A stretch of DNA of 32,075 nt from Bryobacterales bacterium (GTDB lineage: Bacteria; Acidobacteriota; Terriglobia; Bryobacterales; Bryobacteraceae): positions 19,293 to 51,367 of the forward strand of contig PLDF01000276.1 in the NCBI GenBank assembly GCA_003135055.1, given 5' to 3'. The notes beneath the pieces are model-generated. The model worked only from the letters and a program-made list of their open reading frames with translations, was not told where the DNA came from and searched no databases. Both the position numbers and the translations under genes were made by a program. This document shows, one piece after another, positions 25,188 through 32,075 of this stretch (its first letter is position 1; every line of letters starts with the position of its first letter).

Positions 25188-28028
25188 TTAGTCCTCCTGG
25201 TTTCGCTCGACGCTGATGTACTTCTTGTCTGGGGATGGAGTGTCAATCTCGTTCGGCTGCAGATACGGATTCCGAATCAGGAAACCCAGCCGCGACCACT
25301 CCGTTACCATCTTGAGGTCTCCGGCATAAGTCTGGGGTACGCCCCGGGACCACGTCAGGAACTGGTAAGAGGGTGCGCCATCGCTGCCGATGGATACCAC
25401 CTCATAAGACTGCAAAGGCCGATGCGCCGGCCACCACAGCGTCTCCCATACTTTCTGTTCCAGCTTGAGCCACGGGTCGTTCTCGGACTCCGGATCGATC
25501 TTGTTCCATAACTCGTAAGTAATGTCGATATCCTGCGTGGTGCACTCGTTGAAATCGGCTTGCCACGGGAGCGCGGAGTACTTAGTAAGATCGCCGGGTT
25601 GCAGCCCGGTCTCGAAGTCGCTCGCCTGACTCAAATCATTGTCGCCATTGCCAAGGTATAACTGCTCCGAAATCGCATTGGCATTGGCGTTCGCCGCCGT
25701 CTGACCGAAGCCATAGAAGGCGGGATCGGCCTTGATGCGGAACGGTTCCTTATATATCGACGGATTGCGGATGCTCCAACAGATTTCGCCGCCGGGAAAA
25801 AACGCGCCTCCGAGCAGATTCGAAAGCACGCCTCGATCGAGATCGCGGGCGGTTCGGTTCTGCCAGCCGAGATATGGCTGGAACGGATCGATCGCCGTAT
25901 CCGAAACCCATCCCTCGTCGACTTCGTTGTAGAATTTGCCCTCGGCCCACTGACGCAGGATATAGAGCTGATAATCGGTCAGGCGCAGAAACTTCGACGG
26001 CAGCTCGTTGTTACTCGGACCATCTCCGGCAAGCAGCGGCATCAACGGAAGGCGGAAAAGACGGCTGTCCGGCTTGCCCGCGGTACGGAATACGTTCTCT
26101 TCGCCCGGACGGCGAAGAATCTCATACAGGTAATTCCGGTAATCGTGGAACGGATCGTTAGTGGCGATGGGGATGGCCTTGTGAAATTCGGCTTCCATCA
26201 GGCCGCCGGTGCGGAAGCGCGTCATGGCGCCGGCCGCAATGTTGTGGATCGTGCCCCGTATAACGTGTTCCACCACATTGTCGCCCTGACCTGCAGCGGC
26301 TTCGCCGCCGGCGTGCAGAAATGCGGCCAGGGTTCTGGTGTTGACCAGACCGCCTTCCCAGTGGGTGATGGTCGCTTTGATGAGTGGCTCCAGAGCCCGG
26401 TCCACTGCCTCTTTCAGTTGCTGCTTTGCAGCGAGATAATCCGGCGCATCCAATTCATTCGCCGCCTTCCATCGATCCAGGTACTCGGAGGGAGTTAGCC
26501 CGTTTTGCGGCAGAACGGCTTGTGCGAAATCCGCGGCAGCCGACTTCAGAGCAGCCTCGTAATCTTCGGCAACGGAGTCAAGACCCGAGTCATGCCCCGA
26601 ATCGCGCATCGCCGCGCGTACGGCTCGCAACTGGCGGAAGAGGCTCTTTCCCTGTGTTGCGTCATCCGCATTCGCATTCGCTTTCTCCGGCGGCGTGCCA
26701 CCGTCGATGCTGCCATGGGTGCGGATCTTGCCGTGCAAAGCGCGCTCCACGGCGTCGTCGAACATCTGCAGCTTCAATTGGATGGCATCCAGAAACAGAT
26801 CGCCGGATTTATTTCCGCCGATCGCCGCATCCCGAAGTCTCCCCAGCGCCCGATGGCTCAGCATGGGAGGAACGGAGGCTCGCGTCACGTCGAAGTTGCC
26901 GCGCTGCGTCTGGTTATGCGGATAATTCGACTGCTGCAATACATTGTTCAGGTAACTCATTTCATCGGCGCGGAAGAGGATGGGCCAGACGTCGCGGTAG
27001 AACCAGGGCTTGTAATCGGGGTTCCAATCGAGAGGCGAGGCATTCCAGTGCATCAAGGCGCCCATGTCGTTGGGATCGATGCGCGCCGGCTTATCGTATG
27101 TGCTGGGGACGCCGTAGAGATCGGGACGATAGGCGAACTTGCGGACGGAAAGATCGTAAACCACGTCCTCAATGGTGACCAGATCGAGTATCTGAGGCGC
27201 ATAACGCGGGTAGGCGGTCACCACCCAGGCCGGATATTCAACATCGACGTAACGCTGCCGCCCTACATCCTTTGAGAACATGACCAGCCGCGCCATCACC
27301 GGACCGTCGGAGATGTCGTCGAACCATCCATCGGTGTTGGCGTAACTATCGATCCGCGGCTGGCCCAATCCGCTTTTGGCCGTGCCCGAGTTACCGTGCC
27401 CGCCCAGCACCAGCAGGCGGCCATGATCGTCCGTAAGAATCTCGCCCAGGGTGTCGATTTTATTGGGCGTCAGATGTTCCGGCGGAAAGCGCGTGGCGTA
27501 GACGCCGTTGCCGTTACGGTCGAAGGACGCGCGGCGCCGAGTGGCGCCGTCTACGAAGCGGGCGCCGGGGTCGATGATCAACTGCTGGCGCGCGTTGTCA
27601 TCGGTGACATCGGCGTTGCGCAATGGGTGCGTGGCGCTGTAACCGTGCTCTCCCGTGAGTCCGTCGAAGGAGTACCAAGCCGCTTTCTTATTGGCGAGAT
27701 AAACCCGCCACTGAATATCGACCAGGGTTCCGGCGTTGCCGCCGCCCTCAATCTGGTCGCCGATGTGGAGCGGAGCGCCTTCCGGATGCTCGTCGTCGTA
27801 AACATAGATGTGGAATCGCGCGGCCTGTCGTTTGATTCGCCCTTCCGCGTCCTTGAACTTCGTCACTGTGGCCTCGGATTCACCATCGGGCGAGAGCAGC
27901 GGATTGCCCCGCGAATCGCACGCGATAGGCAGAGAAGCCGGCTTCTCGGGCGAAATGCAGAACTCATCGGGACTGTCTCCCAGTCGAGCGATCCCGAGAG
28001 CGGGGTGAATGCGGTATGTCGAAGGCAC
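25188..28028 (-). CDS. LodA/GoxA-like oxidase dependent on cysteine tryptophylquinone (CTQ)
   Basis: A 946-residue protein. The N-terminus YRIHPALGIARLGDSPDEF, then LLVLGGHGNSG, WVVTAYPRYAPQILDL, LRLTDYQLYILRQWAEG and LPWQADFNECTTQD are the landmarks of the LodA/GoxA family (LodA_N and LodA_C). Characterised members oxidise amino acids (lysine epsilon-oxidase, glycine oxidase), releasing hydrogen peroxide. The likely quinone Trp is Trp822 (in PWQADF); a candidate cross-link partner is Cys750 (GGEICW), 72 residues earlier. Which Cys is used needs an alignment. It is longer than LodA (about 726). The extra length includes Asn/Ala-rich linkers (EKANANADDATQ, QTAANANANAISE). Starts at GTG with AGGAG ten bases upstream. 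No signal peptide is seen. The substrate is unknown. Confidence 0.88.
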   Translation of the reverse strand: MPSTYRIHPALGIARLGDSPDEFCISPEKPASLPIACDSRGNPLLSPDGESEATVTKFKDAEGRIKRQAARFHIYVYDDEHPEGAPLHIGDQIEGGGNAGTLVDIQWRVYLANKKAAWYSFDGLTGEHGYSATHPLRNADVTDDNARQQLIIDPGARFVDGATRRRASFDRNGNGVYATRFPPEHLTPNKIDTLGEILTDDHGRLLVLGGHGNSGTAKSGLGQPRIDSYANTDGWFDDISDGPVMARLVMFSKDVGRQRYVDVEYPAWVVTAYPRYAPQILDLVTIEDVVYDLSVRKFAYRPDLYGVPSTYDKPARIDPNDMGALMHWNASPLDWNPDYKPWFYRDVWPILFRADEMSYLNNVLQQSNYPHNQTQRGNFDVTRASVPPMLSHRALGRLRDAAIGGNKSGDLFLDAIQLKLQMFDDAVERALHGKIRTHGSIDGGTPPEKANANADDATQGKSLFRQLRAVRAAMRDSGHDSGLDSVAEDYEAALKSAAADFAQAVLPQNGLTPSEYLDRWKAANELDAPDYLAAKQQLKEAVDRALEPLIKATITHWEGGLVNTRTLAAFLHAGGEAAAGQGDNVVEHVIRGTIHNIAAGAMTRFRTGGLMEAEFHKAIPIATNDPFHDYRNYLYEILRRPGEENVFRTAGKPDSRLFRLPLMPLLAGDGPSNNELPSKFLRLTDYQLYILRQWAEGKFYNEVDEGWVSDTAIDPFQPYLGWQNRTARDLDRGVLSNLLGGAFFPGGEICWSIRNPSIYKEPFRIKADPAFYGFGQTAANANANAISEQLYLGNGDNDLSQASDFETGLQPGDLTKYSALPWQADFNECTTQDIDITYELWNKIDPESENDPWLKLEQKVWETLWWPAHRPLQSYEVVSIGSDGAPSYQFLTWSRGVPQTYAGDLKMVTEWSRLGFLIRNPYLQPNEIDTPSPDKKYISVERNQED

Positions 28029-28076
28029 GTGCGGGCTCCTGTCCGTGTCCGTTAGTTGCTAGTCGTACTTATTTAC

Positions 28077-30134
28077 TTAATCCAGGAAATTGAGAGAGAC
28101 GCCTTCCAGCCGGAGCAACTCACTCTCCTCCCGATAGTCGGCGCCGATCACCACCAGCGTGATCTGCAGAGTGGTCGCTCCGCCATCGAGCAATCGCTTC
28201 GCGCATCCGGTCACGTTCACCCGATGATTACGGGGCGTGTTGTGACTTCGCGGGCGCAGATCGTACTTACGGGGACGGGGAGGCGGCGGATCGCAATGGC
28301 CCGGACCCCCGAAGCAGGATCCGTGGCCGAACACCGCGAGGTATCCGGCATAGTTCGGGTTGTCGAGCGGCGTGGCGGCATTGGCGTCGGGCAGATTCAG
28401 GAAGACGCGGATGAAGCACGACCGCGGCAGTTGCGGCACGCGATGCAGGCGCACTTCCGCCCTCTCGAAAGCATGACGCACCGGCTCCGGAATGTCGATG
28501 GGCTGCGACGCGAAGCGGCCCACCGGCGCCGAAGCTCCTACCGGCAACACATAGGACGACTTGACGTACTCATAGCCGAATCGCTGCATGTCGAGCGTGT
28601 CGCGCACCGTGTATCCCCACGGCGTAAGAACAGAATCCAGATCGACCGGATTGGAATTCGGATGCATCTGCTGCCATTCCGACCACAGGCGATCGACGTT
28701 GGAATGGATCGGCCAAAAGACGGGATCGTAGGAGGCCGTCAGATTGCTGAACATGTCCCCCAGACCGGGTTGGCTGTACATGTCGTCGCGCGTGTGGAAC
28801 TTGCGGCCCACCACCTGGACGGACTTGTTGCGGTCGTCCGGCGCCGCGGCGGGCGGGACGTCCGGGTTCATTCCTCCGGTCCAGATGTGGAGCGTGTTGT
28901 GAGGATTCTGGTCGATGAAACCGAACGCGTCGTCGTAAGAGCTGCCGCCGCCGAAGTCGCGAAACGTGCGCACGCTCAGTATCTGCTCGATGTCTTCCGC
29001 GGTCGGGTAGTGGTAGTGTATGACCGTATTGATGGTCGTGTTTCCGGAATCGTCGTGATATTCGGCCGGATAGCGCAGCGGATACCAAAGCGAATTGGCA
29101 TCGAGCAGCGCATCGATGAAGCGTTTCCGTTTGTCGCCGGTGGCGTAATCCGCGCCTACTGAATTCGCTACCGCGGTGAAGAATAGCTTCTGCGAAACGT
29201 AGTGGTTGCCGGCGACTTCCGATTTCAGCTTTTCAACTACCTCCGGCGGAAAACCGCGGGCAGAGAGAAACGGGAGAGACTTCGCGGTGAGCCGGGCCTG
29301 GAACGGCTTCGGAATGATCCAGCCTTTTTCGGGCGTCGCGGGCGCGTATTGGGGCATAGTCCAATCCCAGTACGGCACGGTAACGTCGGGACAGTGATCC
29401 TGAAGCGCCTGCTCGAACTCGTAGATATAAATCCGATGCCAGGGCAGAAAGCGCTCCCAGCCGTGCTGGCAGTGGTTCTGGTGAATCAGCGCGAGATTGT
29501 TGTAACTGCGCGAGTCTTCCGGCCACTTATTCAGCTCATACAGCTCACGCATGGCAAACCGGAGTTTTTCGAGCTGGATCTCACTCATGCAATCGACATT
29601 CATCCGCTGCTTGAGCTCTCCGCGCTCGAACATGTACTCGTTGGCGCCGCCTTCGTGAACGGAGAATTGTTCTGGTTCGGCGATTGGTTCAGCGACGCGA
29701 GCCAGGGCGATGGTTAGAGGCTTGGGCGGGATATCGAAAGCCGCAAGATCGGTATCGGAGCGGGGGCAGCCATCGTCGATCCACTCTGAGATCGTCTCAA
29801 TATCGGACGGCGGGACAGGACTTCCGCCCCACGGGAGACGCGGGAAGCGCGATCCATCGAACGGCGGGTCGCCGCGGAGGCCCTGTATGAGGCCGGACCG
29901 CGACGCGCGGCTTTCGGCCGACGATGAAGGAAGATGCGAACAGCACGAGTGCTTCGTCTCTTCGGCGGCGATCAGCCTTACGCCGTAGAGGGTTGCGTCG
30001 AGCAGACGTTCCAGCGGCAATTCCCAGAAAGGGCCCAGGCCGCCGTAATCCGACGCGCTGTTTCCGGCTGCCGTCCGAAGAATCTCCCGGAACTGCCGGT
30101 AGCGGCTCGGTGCAGCGGTTTCAGATGTTGGCAT
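28077..30134 (-). CDS. tyrosinase-family type-3 copper oxidase with N-terminal extension and C-terminal beta domain
   Basis: A 685-residue protein. The central domain (about 190-530) holds both copper sites: CuA in IHQNHCQHGWERFLPWHRIY, with His224, His233 and His218 or His221, and a Cys222-x-His224 pair as in tyrosinases with a Cys-His thioether; CuB in HNTLHIWTGG (His412, His416) and DPVFWPIHSNVDRLW (His477). Such enzymes hydroxylate phenols and oxidise catechols to quinones. Residues 1-150 are an extra region (FREILRTAAG, FDGSRFPRLPWGG, TISEWIDDGCP) recalling haem-domain edges but lacking CxxCH. The C-terminal 150 residues (RAEVRLHRVPQLPRSCF, GGPGHCDPP, LQITLVVIGADYR) look like a beta-sandwich lid or shielding domain. 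AAGGAAG precedes the ATG. The LodA-like gene follows after 48 bases. Confidence 0.9.
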   Translation of the reverse strand: MPTSETAAPSRYRQFREILRTAAGNSASDYGGLGPFWELPLERLLDATLYGVRLIAAEETKHSCCSHLPSSSAESRASRSGLIQGLRGDPPFDGSRFPRLPWGGSPVPPSDIETISEWIDDGCPRSDTDLAAFDIPPKPLTIALARVAEPIAEPEQFSVHEGGANEYMFERGELKQRMNVDCMSEIQLEKLRFAMRELYELNKWPEDSRSYNNLALIHQNHCQHGWERFLPWHRIYIYEFEQALQDHCPDVTVPYWDWTMPQYAPATPEKGWIIPKPFQARLTAKSLPFLSARGFPPEVVEKLKSEVAGNHYVSQKLFFTAVANSVGADYATGDKRKRFIDALLDANSLWYPLRYPAEYHDDSGNTTINTVIHYHYPTAEDIEQILSVRTFRDFGGGSSYDDAFGFIDQNPHNTLHIWTGGMNPDVPPAAAPDDRNKSVQVVGRKFHTRDDMYSQPGLGDMFSNLTASYDPVFWPIHSNVDRLWSEWQQMHPNSNPVDLDSVLTPWGYTVRDTLDMQRFGYEYVKSSYVLPVGASAPVGRFASQPIDIPEPVRHAFERAEVRLHRVPQLPRSCFIRVFLNLPDANAATPLDNPNYAGYLAVFGHGSCFGGPGHCDPPPPRPRKYDLRPRSHNTPRNHRVNVTGCAKRLLDGGATTLQITLVVIGADYREESELLRLEGVSLNFLD

Positions 30135-30162
30135 AGACTCGGCTTCCTTGTTCGGAATACAT

Positions 30163-30391
30163 TTAGCGGTGTTTGACGATGGTCTTGTTTGAAGCTACCT
30201 CGATGAGTTGCATCATGCCGCGATCGTCATGGCCCAGAATGCCGGGATTCGGCTGATGCTCCGGAATCGGAGTTTTCGAAGATAAGACTGCCGCCATTCT
30301 GGCCGATGCGCGTGGCCTTAGCCTTTGCATCGAAGACATCCGGATCGAAGACAGCGATACCGTTGATGCACTGGATTGCAATTCGTAACAT
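30163..30391 (-). pseudogene. small ORF at the head of the oxidase operon, apparently frameshifted
   Basis: ATG 30389-30391 opens 54 codons (MLRIAIQCINGIAVFDPDVF, then DAKAKATRIGQNGGSLIFEN) up to TGA at 30227. A +1 shift near 30265 moves into a frame that continues sensibly (PEHQPNPGILGHDDRGMMQL, then IEVASNKTIVKHR) and stops at 30163, for a 75-residue product 28 bases before the tyrosinase start. It lies downstream of the operon promoter, so it is transcribed. The family is not recognised. It may be a frameshifted gene, a 54-residue peptide, or a sequencing error. Confidence 0.4.
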
Positions 30392-30471
30392 AAGCCTGCA
30401 ACCCTTTCCATTAGAATGTCGATTGTCGGCGTTCTTACCGCGCTTGATAAGACTTCAACTCGATAAGACGC

Positions 30472-30507
30472 TGCAATGGTTATAACGGTGATTTGTTCCC
30501 GTGTCAA
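30472..30507 (-). promoter_or_regulatory. near-consensus sigma-70 promoter of the tyrosinase-LodA-LodB operon
   Basis: On the minus strand TTGACA (30507-30502) is followed by exactly 17 bases and TATAAC (30484-30479), eleven of twelve consensus positions. Transcription would begin near 30472, about 80 bases before the small ORF and 340 before the tyrosinase gene. It is the best promoter in the window. Confidence 0.75.
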
Positions 30508-30661
30508 TCAATTTCGCGGTGAAACCGGAGATTCTAATCAGCGCGGTGAATCAGCCCGGGATTTACCCGATGCCATCGGGCGAGTGAACACTTTCGGGGA
30601 CGGCTATGGGATAACTTTGGGGCAACTTTGGGACGACGGCAGCGCTTGAGAGCTGCATTGA

Positions 30662-31353
30662 TTACAGATCGGTTGAGAATTTCTTGGAAATTGCGTGGAG
30701 AGCAGCGTCAATTGCTTCCATCGGAGTTGGGAAGCGATCTGAGGGTCTTGGCCAGGTTTTCGCGGGGCTTGGCGGGGCGGCGGTGCTGGCGAGGGGTGGG
30801 GCATCTGGGTCAACGACAGGCGTTTGGGGGGCTGGGGGAGGCGGGGTTCCCGGATTTTGACAGACCGATTCGCAGAAGTGGGTTTGGATTGTTCGGGTTG
30901 TGGGGCGTCGGCAGGGGCGGCGGCGGGTTGCTGTCTTAGCAGGCCATGGGCCCGCGCCACTTTGGAGGCGGACGAATCGGCCGGAGGCGGTGGCGAAGGC
31001 GTCGCCGGAAGTGCAGGCCGGGACGTCGATATTTTCCGCCAGGAAGGCGTTGGTGGCGTGCTCCCACAATTCGGCTTCGACCCGGCGCGTGCGGCGGAGG
31101 CGCCATTCGTTGTGAATGAGAGTATCGACGAGGAAACGCTGGTCGGAGTCGGCTGGGCTTGTGATGCTCATGGTATTCGGCGGGCGAGCTCGGCAATATC
31201 TTCCGCGGACTCGTCGAACATGAACGGGTGTTCAGCGTAGATGCCGTGCTTCACGGCATTGTAGCGGGTTGCGGGTTTACGCCGGGTGGTGCGCGGACCG
31301 GTAGATTCTTGTAAATTCATGCGTTTGGTTGCGGTTTGTTTAGCTGACGGCAT
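30662..31353 (-). pseudogene. 'STGPRT' family hypothetical protein, frameshifted
   Basis: ATG 31351-31353, with GGAGG five bases upstream, opens LQESTGPRTTRRKPATRYNA, VKHGIYAEHPFMFDESAEDI and then breaks. The next frame reads AEYHEHHK, and a third reads PADSDQRFLVDTLIHNEW, then RLRRTRRVEAELWEHATNAF and on to the stop at 30662. Together these are the usual blocks of a widespread hypothetical family (S-T-GP-R-T...NA-KHG start, RLRR-R-E middle). At least two frameshifts lie between 31165 and 31195. The Pro/Ala-rich tail (PPPPAPQTPVVDPDAPPL) is low complexity. Confidence 0.7.
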
Positions 31354-31412
31354 AAGACCTCCGATTAGAGCCTAGCAGGCGTTTTTGGGGCAGGATGGAG
31401 CGGCGGGGGTGC

Positions 31413-31814
31413 TTAACCGTTCTGGGGGTCCCTGCCCGGGACCGTATTGTAGGCCTCCGTCGGGCTCAGGTTGACGCGGACTGTGAGTTCGAGCTGGGAC
31501 AAGGTGGGTTGCGCTTGGGATGGAAGGGCTTTCCGAAAACGGGAGCAAGCCACCGGCAACTGCTCCAGCGCAGCCAGCGCATCGCGGAGCATGGCCCGCG
31601 GGTTGAGTTTTCCAGGGGGTTGATCCAGCCCCCAGAGAGCTTCCACATAATCGGCGTCGAGTTCGAATAGCTGCCGGATGAGTCGTTGCGGGATCTGCTG
31701 TGGCGCCAGATGCATGCGATCCAGAGCGCGAAACAGCGCCAGCAGATCGAGCCTGGCTGCTTCTAGGCGCTCGCGAAGGTCGATCGGAATTTCCACCTGT
31801 GAGCGGCGGGACAT
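31413..31814 (-). CDS. small helical protein of unknown function next to a transposase
   Basis: A 133-residue protein starting SRRSQVEIPIDLRERLEAAR and continuing with amphipathic helices (LDLLALFRALDRMHLAPQQI, LIRQLFELDADYVEALWGLD, LNPRAMLRDALAALEQLP), ending EAYNTVPGRDPQNG. The regular helical pattern and codon use look genuine. There is no signal peptide. It lies 82 bases downstream of the transposase on the same strand, so it could be a passenger or accessory gene of the element or an unrelated neighbour. The start at 31814 was chosen over the upstream in-frame start near 31850 because conserved-looking sequence begins there. Confidence 0.5.
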   Translation of the reverse strand: MSRRSQVEIPIDLRERLEAARLDLLALFRALDRMHLAPQQIPQRLIRQLFELDADYVEALWGLDQPPGKLNPRAMLRDALAALEQLPVACSRFRKALPSQAQPTLSQLELTVRVNLSPTEAYNTVPGRDPQNG

Positions 31815-31895
31815 AACCCGAGCATGGCGCATCGGCGGCCAGTAGGTCAACAGCGGCGCTCGCCATCCAAAGATGGTCGGGGTGAGACTTGAATC

Positions 31896-32075
31896 TTAAG
31901 CCATGGAGCCCATCGGCAACCGATCTAACAACTCCCAGTTATGGTTCAGCAACAGCAGCCGTAGCGCTAACAGGCGGCGTGCCCCGGCCTCACTCCAGCG
32001 CATTCCCGCTTGGCGCATGCGCGCGTGCACCACTTGTTTATGCGCGCTTTCCACAGCGCCGCTGCCAATGCCATA
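31896..32075 (-). mobile_element. 3' end of an ISKra4-like transposase gene (runs off the window)
   Basis: Sixty minus-strand codons are open to the window edge. They read YGIGSGAVESAHKQVVHARM, RQAGMRWSEAGARRLLALRL, LLLNHNWELLDRLPMG and stop at TAA 31896-31898. The GSGAVESA...Q-GMRWS-GA pattern is the conserved C-terminal end of ISKra4-type DDE transposases. The terminal inverted repeat of the element is not identifiable without its other end. Confidence 0.8.

Noticed and set aside
28056..29162. Plus-strand open frame of 368 codons
   Set aside because: Antisense of the tyrosinase gene, whose copper motifs are unmistakable.

Overview
The window reads as a GC-rich chromosomal segment from an Acidobacteriota bacterium of the Solibacter/Bryobacter type. 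Two loci carry the C-terminal domain typical of that group (TIGR03437, the 'Solibacter' C-terminal domain), one intact (9423-11021) and one in a pseudogene (14468-15757). The gene families, the dense dyad-type intergenic repeats and an ISKra4-like transposase end fit the same picture. The taxonomic call is inference from sequence only.

Layout. 1-3.9 kb: the 5' part of a 6-phosphogluconate dehydrogenase gene, a secreted glutathione peroxidase, a circularly permuted ATP-grasp protein and, overlapping it tail to tail, an ABC ATPase whose helical/signature subdomain is missing. 3.9-6.5 kb: gene remnants and intergenic repeats around an ExuT-like MFS transporter. 6.5-11.8 kb: a stand-alone receiver protein, the 5-oxoprolinase genes pxpB-pxpC-pxpA (with dyad repeats lodged between pxpB and pxpC), a secreted BACON-like/TIGR03437 protein, and convergent rsmI. 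11.8-16.5 kb: a decayed zone with a frameshifted BrnT/BrnA toxin-antitoxin pair, two small unrecognised genes, a MITE-like element and a broken NHL-repeat gene. 16.5-23.65 kb: a rhamnose/pectin (rhamnogalacturonan) locus, with GH106 alpha-L-rhamnosidase and a PL26-like lyase on the minus strand and rhaI-rhaM on the plus strand, diverging from a region with a perfect LacI-type operator. 23.65-30.5 kb: a minus-strand operon headed by a near-consensus promoter, encoding a small (frameshifted) ORF, a three-part tyrosinase, a LodA/GoxA-like CTQ oxidase, a 94-residue protein of unknown function and a LodB-like flavoprotein. 30.6-32.1 kb: a broken 'STGPRT' family gene, a small gene and the 3' end of a transposase.

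How the parts work together. In the pectin locus the exported GH106 and PL26 enzymes would free rhamnose or rhamnose-containing products, and RhaM/RhaI would process L-rhamnose in the cytoplasm; rhamnulokinase and aldolase are not in the window. In the oxidase operon the LodB-like flavoprotein is expected to mature the cysteine tryptophylquinone of the LodA-like enzyme. The coupling of that pair to a type-3 copper tyrosinase and a small unknown protein is the most unusual system here.

Between the intact genes there are many single-base frameshifts in remnants. The long conserved genes are all open, so decay is likelier than poor sequence, but raw reads would be needed to exclude error.
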